A model generated the notes under the pieces. That model was not told where the DNA came from, did no database searches, and saw only the letters and a list, made by a program, of their open reading frames with translations. Positions 1 through 8,520 of a stretch of 64,000 bases of DNA are shown in pieces. The stretch is from Gammaproteobacteria bacterium (GTDB taxonomy: Bacteria > Pseudomonadota > Gammaproteobacteria > Xanthomonadales > SZUA-36): positions 29,874 through 93,873 of the forward strand of contig JAJRRA010000003.1 of the NCBI GenBank assembly GCA_024279945.1. Reading direction: 5' to 3'. Within the stretch, counting starts at the first letter, position 1; each line of letters starts with the position of its first letter. The position numbers were made by a program, and so were the translations under genes.

Positions 1-332
1 ACGGAAAAAACCGGGTCGAGCGCAGTCAAAGGTTCCTGAAATATCATCGAAATCTCGCTGCCCCTGACGCGGCGCAAACTGGCCTCGTCCAGTTGAGTGA
101 GGTTCTTATCTCCGAGCTTGATCTGATCTGCCGTAACCAATCCTTGCGGTGAGAGAACCAGTCCCATCAGTGCGGCGGCCGTGATCGATTTGCCGCAACC
201 GGACTCACCCACCAGACCCAGAATTTCACCGCCCTGCAATGAAAAGCTGATTTTGTCCACAACCCGGGCCAGCCCAAGACCCGTCTGCAAGGTGACACTG
301 AGGTTCCTGACGGAAAAAATGCAGTCACTCAT
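1..332 (-). CDS. Oligopeptide ABC transporter ATP-binding protein, OppD/DppD type (partial)
   Basis: Only the N-terminal part is in the window; the gene runs off the left edge. The reverse strand reads a Walker A GESGCGKS around residue 40 and a Q-loop region (MIFQEPLTALDPVF) typical of OppD/DppD ATPases that power peptide import at the inner membrane. The start ATG (330-332) overlaps the permease stop codon (ATGA), so it is the distal gene of the peptide transporter operon, following the binding protein and two permeases. Substrate cannot be told from the fragment. Confidence 0.9.
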   Translation of the reverse strand, partial: MSDCIFSVRNLSVTLQTGLGLARVVDKISFSLQGGEILGLVGESGCGKSITAAALMGLVLSPQGLVTADQIKLGDKNLTQLDEASLRRVRGSEISMIFQEPLTALDPVFS

Positions 333-1246
333 AAAGAAGCCTGCCTGGGATCGAACGCATCCTGCAGGGCGTCCGCGAGCAGATTGAAGCCCAGCAGCAG
401 TATGAATAACATGAATGATGCTGTGAGGAAGTTATTGAAATGCCCGGCCAGTACTTCCTGGGTGCTTTCCGCCAGCATCATCCCCCAACTGACACTGTCC
501 TGCACACCCAGGCCAAGGAAACTCAGGATAACTTCGGTTTTGATGGCGGCGACAAAAGCCATGCTGGCCTGCACCAACAGGATGTGCAATGTATTGGGCA
601 ACACATGTCGAATCAGGATCACGGGAACGGGTAAACCGATGGCGCGGCTTGACAGTACGAATCCACGAGATTTAATGCGCATGACCTCAGCCCGTACCAG
701 GCGCCCGGTAGTCGTCCAGAACGTGACGATCATGGCCACGTGCATGGCCCAGGGCCAACCCTGCAATGCATAAGCAACGGCGGCAACAAAAAGGTAAAAG
801 GGAATGGAGTCCAGCACGCCCATAAGCCACAGAATGCTTCCATCCACCCAGTTTCCCCCAAGTTTCGTATTGTACCAACCAGCCAGAGCCCCCAGCAAAG
901 CCCCCAGCAGTGTGGACAGAAGGGATACGGCCAGCCCAATCTCGAAGGCCGTCCGTGTGCTGAAAACCGCCCGTTGGAAAATATCCTGCCCCAACAGGTT
1001 GGTTCCCAGCCAGTGATTCACACTCATTGGTTCCCATCGGCCGCCGTCAGCGATCGACCATCCCTGACCCAGCCAGCCGAACAGCACCCCCAGAGAAAGT
1101 AAAAGAAATACTGTGACGATGACCAGGCCAAGCAAGCCGGCCTTGTCCCGGCGCAATTTGGACCAGACCCGGCCGCGTCCCTTGTCAGACTCAAAGGCAT
1201 TAGCCGGGAATACTCTTGACAGGGTCAACGCCTGTGGCGTTTTCAT
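329..1246 (-). CDS. Peptide ABC transporter permease, OppC/DppC type
   Basis: About 305 residues with an N-terminal cytoplasmic stretch, a first membrane helix near residue 35, a periplasmic loop, then a five-helix BPD_transp_1 core. The coupling-helix region (RAIGLPVPVILIRHVLPN) is typical of DppC/OppC, the second permease of dipeptide/oligopeptide importers. The ATG at 1246 overlaps the OppB stop codon by one base (TGATG); a TTG one codon upstream is also in frame. It lies between the OppB-type permease and the ATPase, so translation is probably coupled. The substrate class (peptide, nickel or other) is inferred from family only. Confidence 0.93.
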   Translation of the reverse strand: MKTPQALTLSRVFPANAFESDKGRGRVWSKLRRDKAGLLGLVIVTVFLLLSLGVLFGWLGQGWSIADGGRWEPMSVNHWLGTNLLGQDIFQRAVFSTRTAFEIGLAVSLLSTLLGALLGALAGWYNTKLGGNWVDGSILWLMGVLDSIPFYLFVAAVAYALQGWPWAMHVAMIVTFWTTTGRLVRAEVMRIKSRGFVLSSRAIGLPVPVILIRHVLPNTLHILLVQASMAFVAAIKTEVILSFLGLGVQDSVSWGMMLAESTQEVLAGHFNNFLTASFMLFILLLGFNLLADALQDAFDPRQASL

Positions 1247-2184
1247 CAACTGATCCTTGGGTCCACAAGCCGGTAAATGAAGTCGGTCGCGATCTGTATC
1301 AGTACAAATATAACGGCAGTCAATCCGACCACGGCTTTCAATATGGGTTGGTCGCCACTGGTAATAGCGTCAAAACTTACCTTGCCGATGCCAGGGATGC
1401 CAAAGTAGCTTTCGATCAGCAGACTGCCTGAGATGACAACCAGCGGTATGGAAAACATGATCCTTGTGGTGATGGGTACCAGGCTGTTTTTCAACACGTG
1501 CCGCCACATCAGGGTAGCGGGTGAAGCACCGAATGCACGAGCAGTGCGTATGTGTTCCCGAGATGATTCCTCAATAAACACGGCGCGGTAGAAGCGTGTG
1601 TTGTATCCCAGTGTCACCAGGATCAGTGACAAGGTAGGCACCGTCACATAAGCCAGGTAGGAAGACAGATCCTCAACCTGCCAGCCACGTACCGGAAACA
1701 GGTTCAGTCCGTAGGGTGTGCTCAGTAGTACCTGCAGGCCGATGATGATGATCAGAAAGCTGATACTCATTCCGGTCACCGACAGTCCGGTGATCAGGCG
1801 GTCGCTCCATGTACCCTTGCGAAAAGCAGCGATCAGCCCAAGCACAATGCCCAACAGGTTGCCGATGATGAAGCCTGGCAACATCAGCGCCAGTGATACG
1901 GGCAGGGTACGCCTCAAAATACTGTTGACCTGCTCGCCGGATGAGTTGGAAGCACCCAGGTCAAGTGTGAACAGCTCGACCAGGTAGTCCAGGTAGCGCC
2001 GCATGAAAGGCTGGTCATAATTCAGTTCATGGCGCACTTCCATAATTTGACTGGCGGTGGCATTTTTACCGATCAGGGTATAAGTCTGGTCTGGCCCAAA
2101 CCAGACCATCAGCAGGAAACTGATCAAGGTAACACCCAGGATCAACAGCAGACCATGAATGATATTGTGCAGTATGATCCGCAC
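1246..2184 (-). CDS. Peptide ABC transporter permease, OppB/DppB type
   Basis: 312 residues; a first helix near residues 8-28, a periplasmic loop, then a conserved BPD_transp_1 core with the coupling sequence around ARAFGASPATLMWRHVLKN. It is the first permease of the peptide importer. The best start is GTG at 2184, which overlaps the TAG stop of the binding-protein gene by one base (TAGTG); no ATG lies near. The periplasmic loop (about residues 30-100) is long, as usual for OppB. Confidence 0.93.
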   Translation of the reverse strand: MRIILHNIIHGLLLILGVTLISFLLMVWFGPDQTYTLIGKNATASQIMEVRHELNYDQPFMRRYLDYLVELFTLDLGASNSSGEQVNSILRRTLPVSLALMLPGFIIGNLLGIVLGLIAAFRKGTWSDRLITGLSVTGMSISFLIIIIGLQVLLSTPYGLNLFPVRGWQVEDLSSYLAYVTVPTLSLILVTLGYNTRFYRAVFIEESSREHIRTARAFGASPATLMWRHVLKNSLVPITTRIMFSIPLVVISGSLLIESYFGIPGIGKVSFDAITSGDQPILKAVVGLTAVIFVLIQIATDFIYRLVDPRIS

Positions 2185-3998
2185 TATTCCTCTTGCCTGT
2201 TTTTAAAGTTGGCTTTGCCCGGGCCAGCAAAGCGGAAAAAATGACCGCCCAGAAATGAGCGGTCCGGTAACATGGCTATATCCCGGTTCCAAAGCAGAAT
2301 CATTTTGCGCGAAATGCCGCTAATGGTCACGCAATCTTCAATCACAATTTGGTTCATCTTGCGGTACATCTCGGTGCGGGCCGGTGAAGCCAGCATGGTG
2401 GAACTGTCCCGGAATAAGCGGTTGAATTCCTCATTGTTGTAATTGGCGGTATTGGACCCGGGTGTGGCATTCGGGCCATAAAATAGCTGGATGGTGTTTT
2501 CGGCATCCGGGTAATCCATGGTCCAGCCGATGGTCATCAGCATGACCTCGCGGTTGAGGTAGGCCTGCGCGTAGTCACCGTAGCTTGCAAAAGTCAGAGG
2601 GTGAATCTTTCCCCGGGGATAGCCGATGTCAGCCATAAAGCTTCTGAACTGTTCGAACATTTGGCGTTCGGTGACGCTGGATGTAAACCCGATTTCCAGG
2701 TCAGGCAATTTATCCGCAGTCCAGCCATGGCTTTTGAGCAACTCGCGTGCAGCCTTCAGGTCACGAATGATAGAAGTCCTGTCCTGATCCGGATTAAACT
2801 CAGGCGCAACTGGGGGAATGATGCCGGGGAATACTTGCCCAATGCCGTAGTAAAAAATCTCATTGCGCTTCTCCCAGTCGAAAGCCTTGGAAATTGCGCA
2901 GCGCAGCGCCTTGTTGCGGGCGTTTGTCTCAGGGTTCGGATGATAGCCGATACGCGGGTCATCCATGTTGAAATCGGTGTGGACAAAACCAGATTCCAGG
3001 GTGGCCTGAAAATGGAAATTCTCGGCCAGTTCCGGCTTCAAAACCAGTGGGTTGCGGCTTTCCAGCACCTGATCAAATTGACTTACGGGGGCTTTGACAA
3101 AATCGAGTTCGCCGGCGATGAATGCATTCCAGCGCGCTGCATCTTCGCCGATAAACTCAACTTCAATACGGTCCATGAAAGGCGGGGTCAGGCCCTCCAG
3201 GTGTTCCAGGCCATAGCGGGACTGTGAGGCCGGGTCATAACCTTCATTTTCCAGGCTGAAGGGCTCCTGCCTGAAATCGGAGTTCCGCACCATCACTGCG
3301 CCAGCCGTGTTGAAGGACAACAGACGGTAGGGTCCGGAACCCACCGGATGTATCGCCAATTCCCTGCCGTAATACTCCACAGCCTCACGAGGAACAATGG
3401 CGGAGAAGCCCTGCGTCAGCGTGTGTACAAGTTGGGGGTAGGGGGAGATCAACTGGATCTGGATTGTCCGGCCATCCAGTGCGCGAAGCCCGGTGATCTC
3501 CTGCTTATAATCTGATCCATTTGCTTTCCAATCATCCAGCCCAACGATTCTGTTTTGCCACAGCCATGCTCCCTGAGCACGTGTTTGGGGGTCAAAATGT
3601 CGTTTGATGGAGTAAACGAAATCCTGGGCGCTTACAAGTCTGCCTTTAGATTCCGGAAAAGCCAGATCATCAATGAAATAGACATCCGGTTTGATCCTGA
3701 TCGTATAAGTTAATCCATCTGCCGATATTTCGGGCAGGTTTTCGGCCAGATTAGGTTCCAGTTGGTAGGGGCGAGCGAGGTATTTGTAGCGGTACAGAGT
3801 GTCGTATAAATTTACCACCAGGAAATTGGCATATATATTTGATGAGCGGGCTGGATCCAGGTTGTTTGGAGCACCGTCCATTGAGTGCCGATAGACGGAA
3901 TGGGAAATCTCTGTAGATGTGGATTGATCCCCGCCGTTGCATGCGCCAAGCGCCAGCAAAAGCACCAGCAACGGAACTCGGAAGGACAGATTTTTCAT
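2184..3998 (-). CDS. Peptide ABC transporter substrate-binding lipoprotein (SBP family 5)
   Basis: About 604 residues. The N-terminus has a charged start, a hydrophobic stretch and the lipobox LALGAC, so it is a lipoprotein probably held at the outer face of the inner membrane. The body matches SBP_bac_5 (DppA/OppA): YRHSMDGAPNNLDPARS near the start and YDTLYRYKY and AENLPEISADGLTYTIRIK after it. ATG at 3998 is preferred over an upstream in-frame GTG (4010) because the signal peptide begins there. First gene of the transporter operon. The family binds peptides, and some members bind nickel, heme or sugars; the ligand is unknown here. Confidence 0.92.
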   Translation of the reverse strand: MKNLSFRVPLLVLLLALGACNGGDQSTSTEISHSVYRHSMDGAPNNLDPARSSNIYANFLVVNLYDTLYRYKYLARPYQLEPNLAENLPEISADGLTYTIRIKPDVYFIDDLAFPESKGRLVSAQDFVYSIKRHFDPQTRAQGAWLWQNRIVGLDDWKANGSDYKQEITGLRALDGRTIQIQLISPYPQLVHTLTQGFSAIVPREAVEYYGRELAIHPVGSGPYRLLSFNTAGAVMVRNSDFRQEPFSLENEGYDPASQSRYGLEHLEGLTPPFMDRIEVEFIGEDAARWNAFIAGELDFVKAPVSQFDQVLESRNPLVLKPELAENFHFQATLESGFVHTDFNMDDPRIGYHPNPETNARNKALRCAISKAFDWEKRNEIFYYGIGQVFPGIIPPVAPEFNPDQDRTSIIRDLKAARELLKSHGWTADKLPDLEIGFTSSVTERQMFEQFRSFMADIGYPRGKIHPLTFASYGDYAQAYLNREVMLMTIGWTMDYPDAENTIQLFYGPNATPGSNTANYNNEEFNRLFRDSSTMLASPARTEMYRKMNQIVIEDCVTISGISRKMILLWNRDIAMLPDRSFLGGHFFRFAGPGKANFKNRQEE

Positions 3999-4081
3999 CC
4001 GGAAAGTCACAGTTGATCAGCTTAGCCCAGCCCCCTTGCTGCAACAAGTCTTGTCAAAGCCCGTGAGTGACCTGACTGGCC

Positions 4082-4834
4082 CTAGTAGTCCTCCAGCAGG
4101 GAGTCGTAATCTGGCGCCGGGGGGTCTCCGTCGTAGATCAGAAATTGACGTCGCTGCAGGTAGGCATCGCGGATCAGGGTGTAAGGATCATGGGCTGTCT
4201 TGATATCTTCGTCAAATGGCAGCAGCGATGCACGCAATGTGATCAGGTCTGCCACCAGCGGAAGGTAGTTATTATGTTCCCGCGCATAATAACTGACCGG
4301 GTGAGCATATCCGTAGAAACTGCGACCGAGGAAATCCCGGGCCGTATATGGCCCGAAAAACGGCATTACAATGTAGCGGCTGTCTTTCCAGCCCCAGACA
4401 GCGAGAGTCTGGCCGAAGTCTTCGTCATAATATGGAATGCCGTCCCTGCTGGCGATGTCGAAAAAGCCCAGCAGGCCCACTGTAGTATTCAACAGGAAGC
4501 GACCAGTGGCCTCCACGGATTCCTCAAAATGGCCCTGGAGAATCAGGTTGAGGAAAGTGACCGGGAACGCCAGGTTACGAAAGAAATTCCGCACACCGCG
4601 CTGTGGGGCATCGGGCATGATGTAGTCGTAGCCTTTTGCGACCGGACGGAATATGGTCCGGTCAAAGGCCATGTTGAAGTTGTGAATTTTTCGGTTATAG
4701 GATTCCCAGGGATCCCGCTCGGAGTCTGTCATGGTCACAGGATGGCTGGCGCAGGCGGTGAGCAGCATGATGATCACTGCGATACAGGTTTTGGTCGCCA
4801 ACTGGCGTAATTTGTTGCAATCAAGGTGAGTCAT
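4082..4834 (-). CDS. mlaA: MlaA (VacJ) lipoprotein, outer-membrane component of phospholipid transport
   Basis: About 250 residues with lipobox LLTACAS and the MlaA signature: DPWESYNRKIHNFN, then FNMAFDRTIFRPVAKGYDYIMP, NFFRNLAFP and DFGQTLAVWG. MlaA sits with porins in the outer membrane and removes misplaced phospholipids from the outer leaflet. The ATG at 4834 lies inside the end of mlaB; an in-frame GTG at 4873 would overlap more. It is the last gene of mlaFEDCBA. In E. coli mlaA is unlinked, but linkage as here is common in other gammaproteobacteria. Confidence 0.93.
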   Translation of the reverse strand: MTHLDCNKLRQLATKTCIAVIIMLLTACASHPVTMTDSERDPWESYNRKIHNFNMAFDRTIFRPVAKGYDYIMPDAPQRGVRNFFRNLAFPVTFLNLILQGHFEESVEATGRFLLNTTVGLLGFFDIASRDGIPYYDEDFGQTLAVWGWKDSRYIVMPFFGPYTARDFLGRSFYGYAHPVSYYAREHNNYLPLVADLITLRASLLPFDEDIKTAHDPYTLIRDAYLQRRQFLIYDGDPPAPDYDSLLEDY

Positions 4835-5144
4835 TTCCCCGGCCTGAAATATCGAGTAATTTGTCTGCTTCACACAATTTTGCCAGGCGCAGCAGGTTCT
4901 CAGGTGCGTTTGTAATGTGCAGGTGCTGGTCGAGTTTATGGGCTATTGCTTGCCACTCGAGCAATAATGCGAGGCCTGAACTGTCCGTGTGTTCAATTCC
5001 AGCCAGGTCAATGTTCAGCACAGATCCATTACCGGTAAATTTGCTTTCGAGTTCGCGGTAAATGCCCGGTGTGGAAACAAAATCCATTTTACCGGTCAGG
5101 TGCACCGTTCCGTCTTCTTGTGTATGGATATTGTTATTACTCAT
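4821..5144 (-). CDS. mlaB: MlaB, STAS-domain subunit of the Mla phospholipid ABC transporter
   Basis: About 107 residues forming one STAS domain: a beta-rich start, then DLAGIEHTDSSGLALLLEW, the conserved region around the DSSG loop. In E. coli MlaB binds the ATPase MlaF and stabilises the MlaFEDB complex at the inner membrane. ATG at 5144 overlaps the end of mlaC, and its stop overlaps the start of mlaA. Called from STAS features and exact operon position. Confidence 0.9.
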   Translation of the reverse strand: MSNNNIHTQEDGTVHLTGKMDFVSTPGIYRELESKFTGNGSVLNIDLAGIEHTDSSGLALLLEWQAIAHKLDQHLHITNAPENLLRLAKLCEADKLLDISGRGNDSP

Positions 5145-5754
5145 CAAATGTTACATTTCCTGCAATAATCTCTTCAGTCACTTTTTCTATGCCTTCTGCC
5201 TGTACCCTGGGTGCTATCTGGTTACGGAAAGTGATGACGTAAGAAATACCTTCAACGGTTACGTCGAATATTTTCCAGCCTGTCTCGGTTTTGTGAAAAG
5301 CAAAGTCCACCGGGACAGCATTACCCTCGGCTAGCTTGATTCGGGTGCGAACCCGGGTGAGTGTGTCCGTGTTCTTGCCCTTTAGCGGCATCACCTGTAT
5401 CCGCTCCTTATTGCTGAATTCGATCAGGCTGCCGGAATAGCGGTTGATCAGAACATTGCTCAGGGCCTTGGAAAAGGCCATCAGTTGCTCCTCTGAGGCT
5501 TGCCGTCCGGCCCGGCCGAGGACCAGTCGGGCAGAATAAACAACATCGAGCAACGGCAGCATGTTTTCCCGGACGACCTGGGCTAAAAGGGCCGGGTTCT
5601 GGGTATATTCGGCCCGATGGCTGTCCAGAAGGTCGAGGATTTGCGTACTGGCTTCGGTGATGATGGTGGCTGGATCGCGGTTATCCACCGCGTCTGCGTT
5701 CGCCAGACTGCTGCCAAGCAGCAGGAACAAGGCGCCAGAGAGAAGTAGTTTCAC
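5137..5754 (-). CDS. mlaC: MlaC, periplasmic phospholipid-binding protein
   Basis: 205 residues with a cleavable signal peptide (KLLLSGALFLLLGSSLANA) and the Tol_Tol_Ttg2/MlaC fold: VRENMLPLLDVVYSARLVLG, LINRYSGSLIEFSNKERIQ and WKIFDVTVEGISYVITFRNQ. MlaC shuttles phospholipid between MlaA and MlaFEDB. The start is GTG (5754), overlapping the mlaD stop as GTGA. Confidence 0.94.
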   Translation of the reverse strand: MKLLLSGALFLLLGSSLANADAVDNRDPATIITEASTQILDLLDSHRAEYTQNPALLAQVVRENMLPLLDVVYSARLVLGRAGRQASEEQLMAFSKALSNVLINRYSGSLIEFSNKERIQVMPLKGKNTDTLTRVRTRIKLAEGNAVPVDFAFHKTETGWKIFDVTVEGISYVITFRNQIAPRVQAEGIEKVTEEIIAGNVTFDE

Positions 5755-6224
5755 TGGGGTTTCTCCGATGAGCCGGCATTGAACAGGTATTTGCCGATAA
5801 CCTGCTCCAGGATCAGCGCGGACTGGGTGATGAAAATTTCATCGCCATCGACCAGCATGTCCGGAGCACCACCGGGTTCCAGGTTGATGTAACGGTCACC
5901 CAGCACACCCGAAGTTAAAACCGATGCACCGGTGTCAGAAGGGATTTCATTGAAACGGGAGGCGATGTTCATATTCACTACGGCTTCAAACATGACCGGA
6001 TCCAACACGATGGAATCGACCATGCCCACGGTCACGCCGCCAATCTTGACCGGTGCTTTTACCCTGAGGTCGGCGACATTGGTGAAGCGGGCACTGATCT
6101 GGTAAGTGTCTTTGCCAATTCCCTGCCCATAGTCGGTGGCCCGCATTGCGAGCCAGACCAGGGCGGCGATTCCCAGTAACAGGAAAATGCCGGAAGCGAG
6201 TTCCACCTTGTAATTAGGGCGCAT
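5751..6224 (-). CDS. mlaD: MlaD, MCE-domain subunit of the Mla transporter
   Basis: 157 residues: one membrane helix at about residues 10-28 and one MCE domain with YQISARFTNVADLRVKAPVKIGG in two parts, GVLGDRYINLEPGG, and a hydrophobic C-terminal helix (ALILEQVIGKYLF). MlaD forms the hexameric ring that passes phospholipid between MlaC and MlaE. Length is close to the E. coli protein. The ATG at 6224 follows mlaE by about 9 bases. Confidence 0.95.
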   Translation of the reverse strand: MRPNYKVELASGIFLLLGIAALVWLAMRATDYGQGIGKDTYQISARFTNVADLRVKAPVKIGGVTVGMVDSIVLDPVMFEAVVNMNIASRFNEIPSDTGASVLTSGVLGDRYINLEPGGAPDMLVDGDEIFITQSALILEQVIGKYLFNAGSSEKPQ

Positions 6225-6233
6225 TAGGGTACC

Positions 6234-7004
6234 TCAGGTAAAAAACGATGTCATGATAAAGTCGAATACAAGGATCAGCACCGAACTCAATACAACCGTA
6301 TTGGTCGTTGCTGTACCAACACCGGCGCCGGTTGGTTTGGCCGTGTAACCAAAGTACACGGCGATCAGGCTGACCAGACCGCCGAACACCAGGCTTTTCC
6401 AGATGCCACCGATAAAGTCCTTGTAAAAGTAGATGCCGTTTTGCAGCTTGCTCCAGAAAATACCGCTATCCATATCCATTACGCCGATGGCAAACACGAT
6501 GCTACCCAAAATAGCCAGGGCATTGAACATGGCGGTAAGCAGGGGAAGCGAGATCAAGCCGGCTAAAAAGCGTGGCAGGGCGATGACCTGTATGGGGTCG
6601 ATGGCCATCAGTTCCATGGCTTCGATCTGGTTGGTCGCTTTCATCAGCCCGATTTCTGCGGTGACTGAAGTGCCGGCGCGACCGGCAAACAGAAGGGCCG
6701 TGAGTACCGGCCCAAGTTCGCGAAAAAGAGACTTGACGACCAGCAGACTGACCTGGTCCGAGGCGCCAAATTGCTCCAGGGCATTGATTGCCTGAAGTGA
6801 CAACACCATGCCGACGAAAAAACCGCAGATCATAATGATGACCAGGGATCGAGCACCGATAAGGTAGGTCTGTTGCAGCACCGCCCGGAGTTGTGAGGCG
6901 TTGAAGCGGATACTGGAAATCATCCTGAACAGGAACAGGAGGCACTGGCCGCTCTGTGCAACAGGCGCAGTCAGTTTGCTGATGTAACTTTCCGAAACAG
7001 CCAT
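6234..7004 (-). CDS. mlaE: MlaE, permease of the Mla phospholipid ABC transporter
   Basis: About 256 residues with the MlaE/YrbE family signature: RAVLQQTYLIGARSLVIIM, GMVLSLQAINALEQFGA and RELGPVLTALLFAGRAGTS followed by TAEIGLMKATNQIEAMELM. Five to six membrane helices. Start chosen at ATG 7004, just beyond the mlaF stop (7007); an in-frame GTG upstream (7025) would overlap mlaF. Confidence 0.94.
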   Translation of the reverse strand: MAVSESYISKLTAPVAQSGQCLLFLFRMISSIRFNASQLRAVLQQTYLIGARSLVIIMICGFFVGMVLSLQAINALEQFGASDQVSLLVVKSLFRELGPVLTALLFAGRAGTSVTAEIGLMKATNQIEAMELMAIDPIQVIALPRFLAGLISLPLLTAMFNALAILGSIVFAIGVMDMDSGIFWSKLQNGIYFYKDFIGGIWKSLVFGGLVSLIAVYFGYTAKPTGAGVGTATTNTVVLSSVLILVFDFIMTSFFT

Positions 7005-7006
7005 AA

Positions 7007-7816
7007 TCAGTCCAACAGCCCCCACTGTGTACCGGGCGTTTGATAGTGGAAGGGGATCGGTCCTTCCATTTTGCCGTTCATGAACTGGTAAACACTTGGT
7101 TCGGTGCTTGAGTTCAGCTCCTCCGGCGGGCCTTCTCCGGCAATTTTTGCCGAAGCAATAATGTAGCAGTAGTCTACCAACTTGCTCATCTGATCTACAT
7201 TGTGCGTGACCACGATACTGGTCAGCCCCAGGGCATCGTTGGTTTCACGCATTAGTGTCCGGATGGTGGAAACTGCAATTGGATCCAGGCCAGTCATGGG
7301 TTCATCGTAAAGCATGATGCGGGGGTCTAGCACAATAGCCCGGGCGAAAGCCACCCGCCGTGCCATGCCACCCGACAACTCATGAGGCATGCGATCCTCA
7401 ATGCCGCCTAAACCCACTGCGCTGAGTTTGCTCATCACCAATCGGCGAAGTAATGGTTCTGGCAGGTCGGTGTGCTCACGCAAAGGTGTGGCAATGTTTT
7501 CAAACACCGTCAGATCAGTAAACAGCGCTCCGTCCTGCAGCAAGACCCCAATGTTGCGGCGAAAGTGGTGCAGTTCACGGTCAGACATCGCTGATATCAT
7601 CTGCCCATTAACCTCAATGGTCCCCGCGTCTGGCTTCAGTTGCCCTGAAATCAGCCGCAGAATGGTTGTTTTTCCGACACCACTCGGACCCATGAACGCA
7701 ACAATGGAACCCTGCTGGATATCCATGCTGACACCATCCAGGATGGTTTTGCGGCCGCGACGAAAGACCAGGTTCCGGACACGGATGGCTGTTGTGTTTG
7801 GTTTTGCCTGTTCCAT
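7007..7816 (-). CDS. mlaF: MlaF, ATPase of the Mla phospholipid ABC transporter
   Basis: 269 residues, a single ABC domain: Walker A GPSGVGKT, signature LSGGMARRVAFARAI, Walker B IMLYDEPMTGLD and H-loop VVTHN. It drives lipid transport through MlaE together with MlaB and MlaD. First gene of the six-gene operon. The 99 bases between its ATG and the upstream ncRNA terminator must hold its promoter; I see no convincing -35/-10 pair there. Confidence 0.95.
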   Translation of the reverse strand: MEQAKPNTTAIRVRNLVFRRGRKTILDGVSMDIQQGSIVAFMGPSGVGKTTILRLISGQLKPDAGTIEVNGQMISAMSDRELHHFRRNIGVLLQDGALFTDLTVFENIATPLREHTDLPEPLLRRLVMSKLSAVGLGGIEDRMPHELSGGMARRVAFARAIVLDPRIMLYDEPMTGLDPIAVSTIRTLMRETNDALGLTSIVVTHNVDQMSKLVDYCYIIASAKIAGEGPPEELNSSTEPSVYQFMNGKMEGPIPFHYQTPGTQWGLLD

Positions 7817-7909
7817 TATGGGTAATGACCGGTCTACCGCTGTTGTCGAATAGTAATTGTATTACGAATCTGACCCGGAAAATGCGGTTAATGTTTCATT
7901 TTTTTGGAC

Positions 7910-7940
7910 AAAAAAAGAGAGGAGGCGTAAGCCTCCTCTC
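7910..7940 (-). terminator. Strong rho-independent terminator ending the minus-strand repeat-rich RNA
   Basis: A perfect 10-bp stem (GAGAGGAGGC at 7917-7926 with GCCTCCTCTC at 7931-7940) and loop GTAA; on the minus strand it is followed by seven U residues (7916-7910). The U-tract exists only on the minus side, so it terminates a transcript coming from higher coordinates. No plausible protein gene lies there, which is the main evidence for an RNA gene. Confidence 0.9.
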
Positions 7941-8234
7941 CGTAGAAGTATCGGAACTCCGCTGATGGTGGACTACAGATCCTCCTGGGCCTTTCCAACT
8001 TCACCGGCTCTCAGCTCTCTGCTGCTGGCCTCCGGTCACGGGGCTTCTTTCCCGTGTTTCTTTATTGACGCTAAGTAGCGACATCTCTCAGCCTTTCGGT
8101 TCCACTGGCTTGCGCCTGTTTCCCCGTCGGCTTCCTGGACTCTCGTCCTTTCCACCTGTCGGTCCTTCCGGCTTGCGCTTTCCGGTCCGGTGGTTGTCAG
8201 TTGCCGAAGCTTCTTCCAACCTTTAGATCTTTCT

Positions 8235-8370
8235 GAGCCGAAGCCCTTTCCGGTTTTCCAATCTTTCTGAGCCGAAGCCCTTTCTGGTTTTCCAATCTTT
8301 CTGAGCCGAAGCCCTTTCCGGTTTTCCAATCTTCCTGAGCCGAAGCCCTTTCCGATCTTCCTTCCTTCCT
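8235..8370 (-). repeat. 34-bp tandem repeat, four copies, inside the candidate ncRNA
   Basis: The core GAGCCGAAGCCCTTTC (plus strand) recurs at 8235, 8269, 8303 and 8337, exactly 34 bases apart, with only a few substitutions. On the transcript strand each unit holds a GGGC-UUCG-GCUC hairpin and a purine-rich GGAAAACCGGAAAGGG-like linker. A period of 34 would shift a reading frame at each copy, which argues against coding. Confidence 0.85.
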
Positions 8371-8520
8371 GAGTCCTAACCTGGGCCGAAACCTGGGATA
8401 AAACCCCTTTCGATCTTCTTTCCTTCCTGAGTCTTAACCTGAGCCGAAGCCTGGGATAAAACCCCTTCCGATCTTCCTTCCTTCCTGAGTCTTAGCCTGG
8501 GCCGAAGCCCGGAATAAAAC
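8345..8520 (-). repeat. 58-bp tandem repeat, three copies, inside the candidate ncRNA
   Basis: The marker CTTCCTGAGTC (plus strand) recurs with GAGT at 8371, 8429 and 8487, exactly 58 bases apart. Each unit carries a UUCG-loop hairpin and a GGGGUUUUAUCCC-like hairpin on the minus strand, plus an AGGAAGGAAGGAAG-type tract. Sequence differences in the UUCG stem (GGGC/GCCC, GGC/GCU, GGU/GCC) keep pairing by exchange or wobble. Confidence 0.85.
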
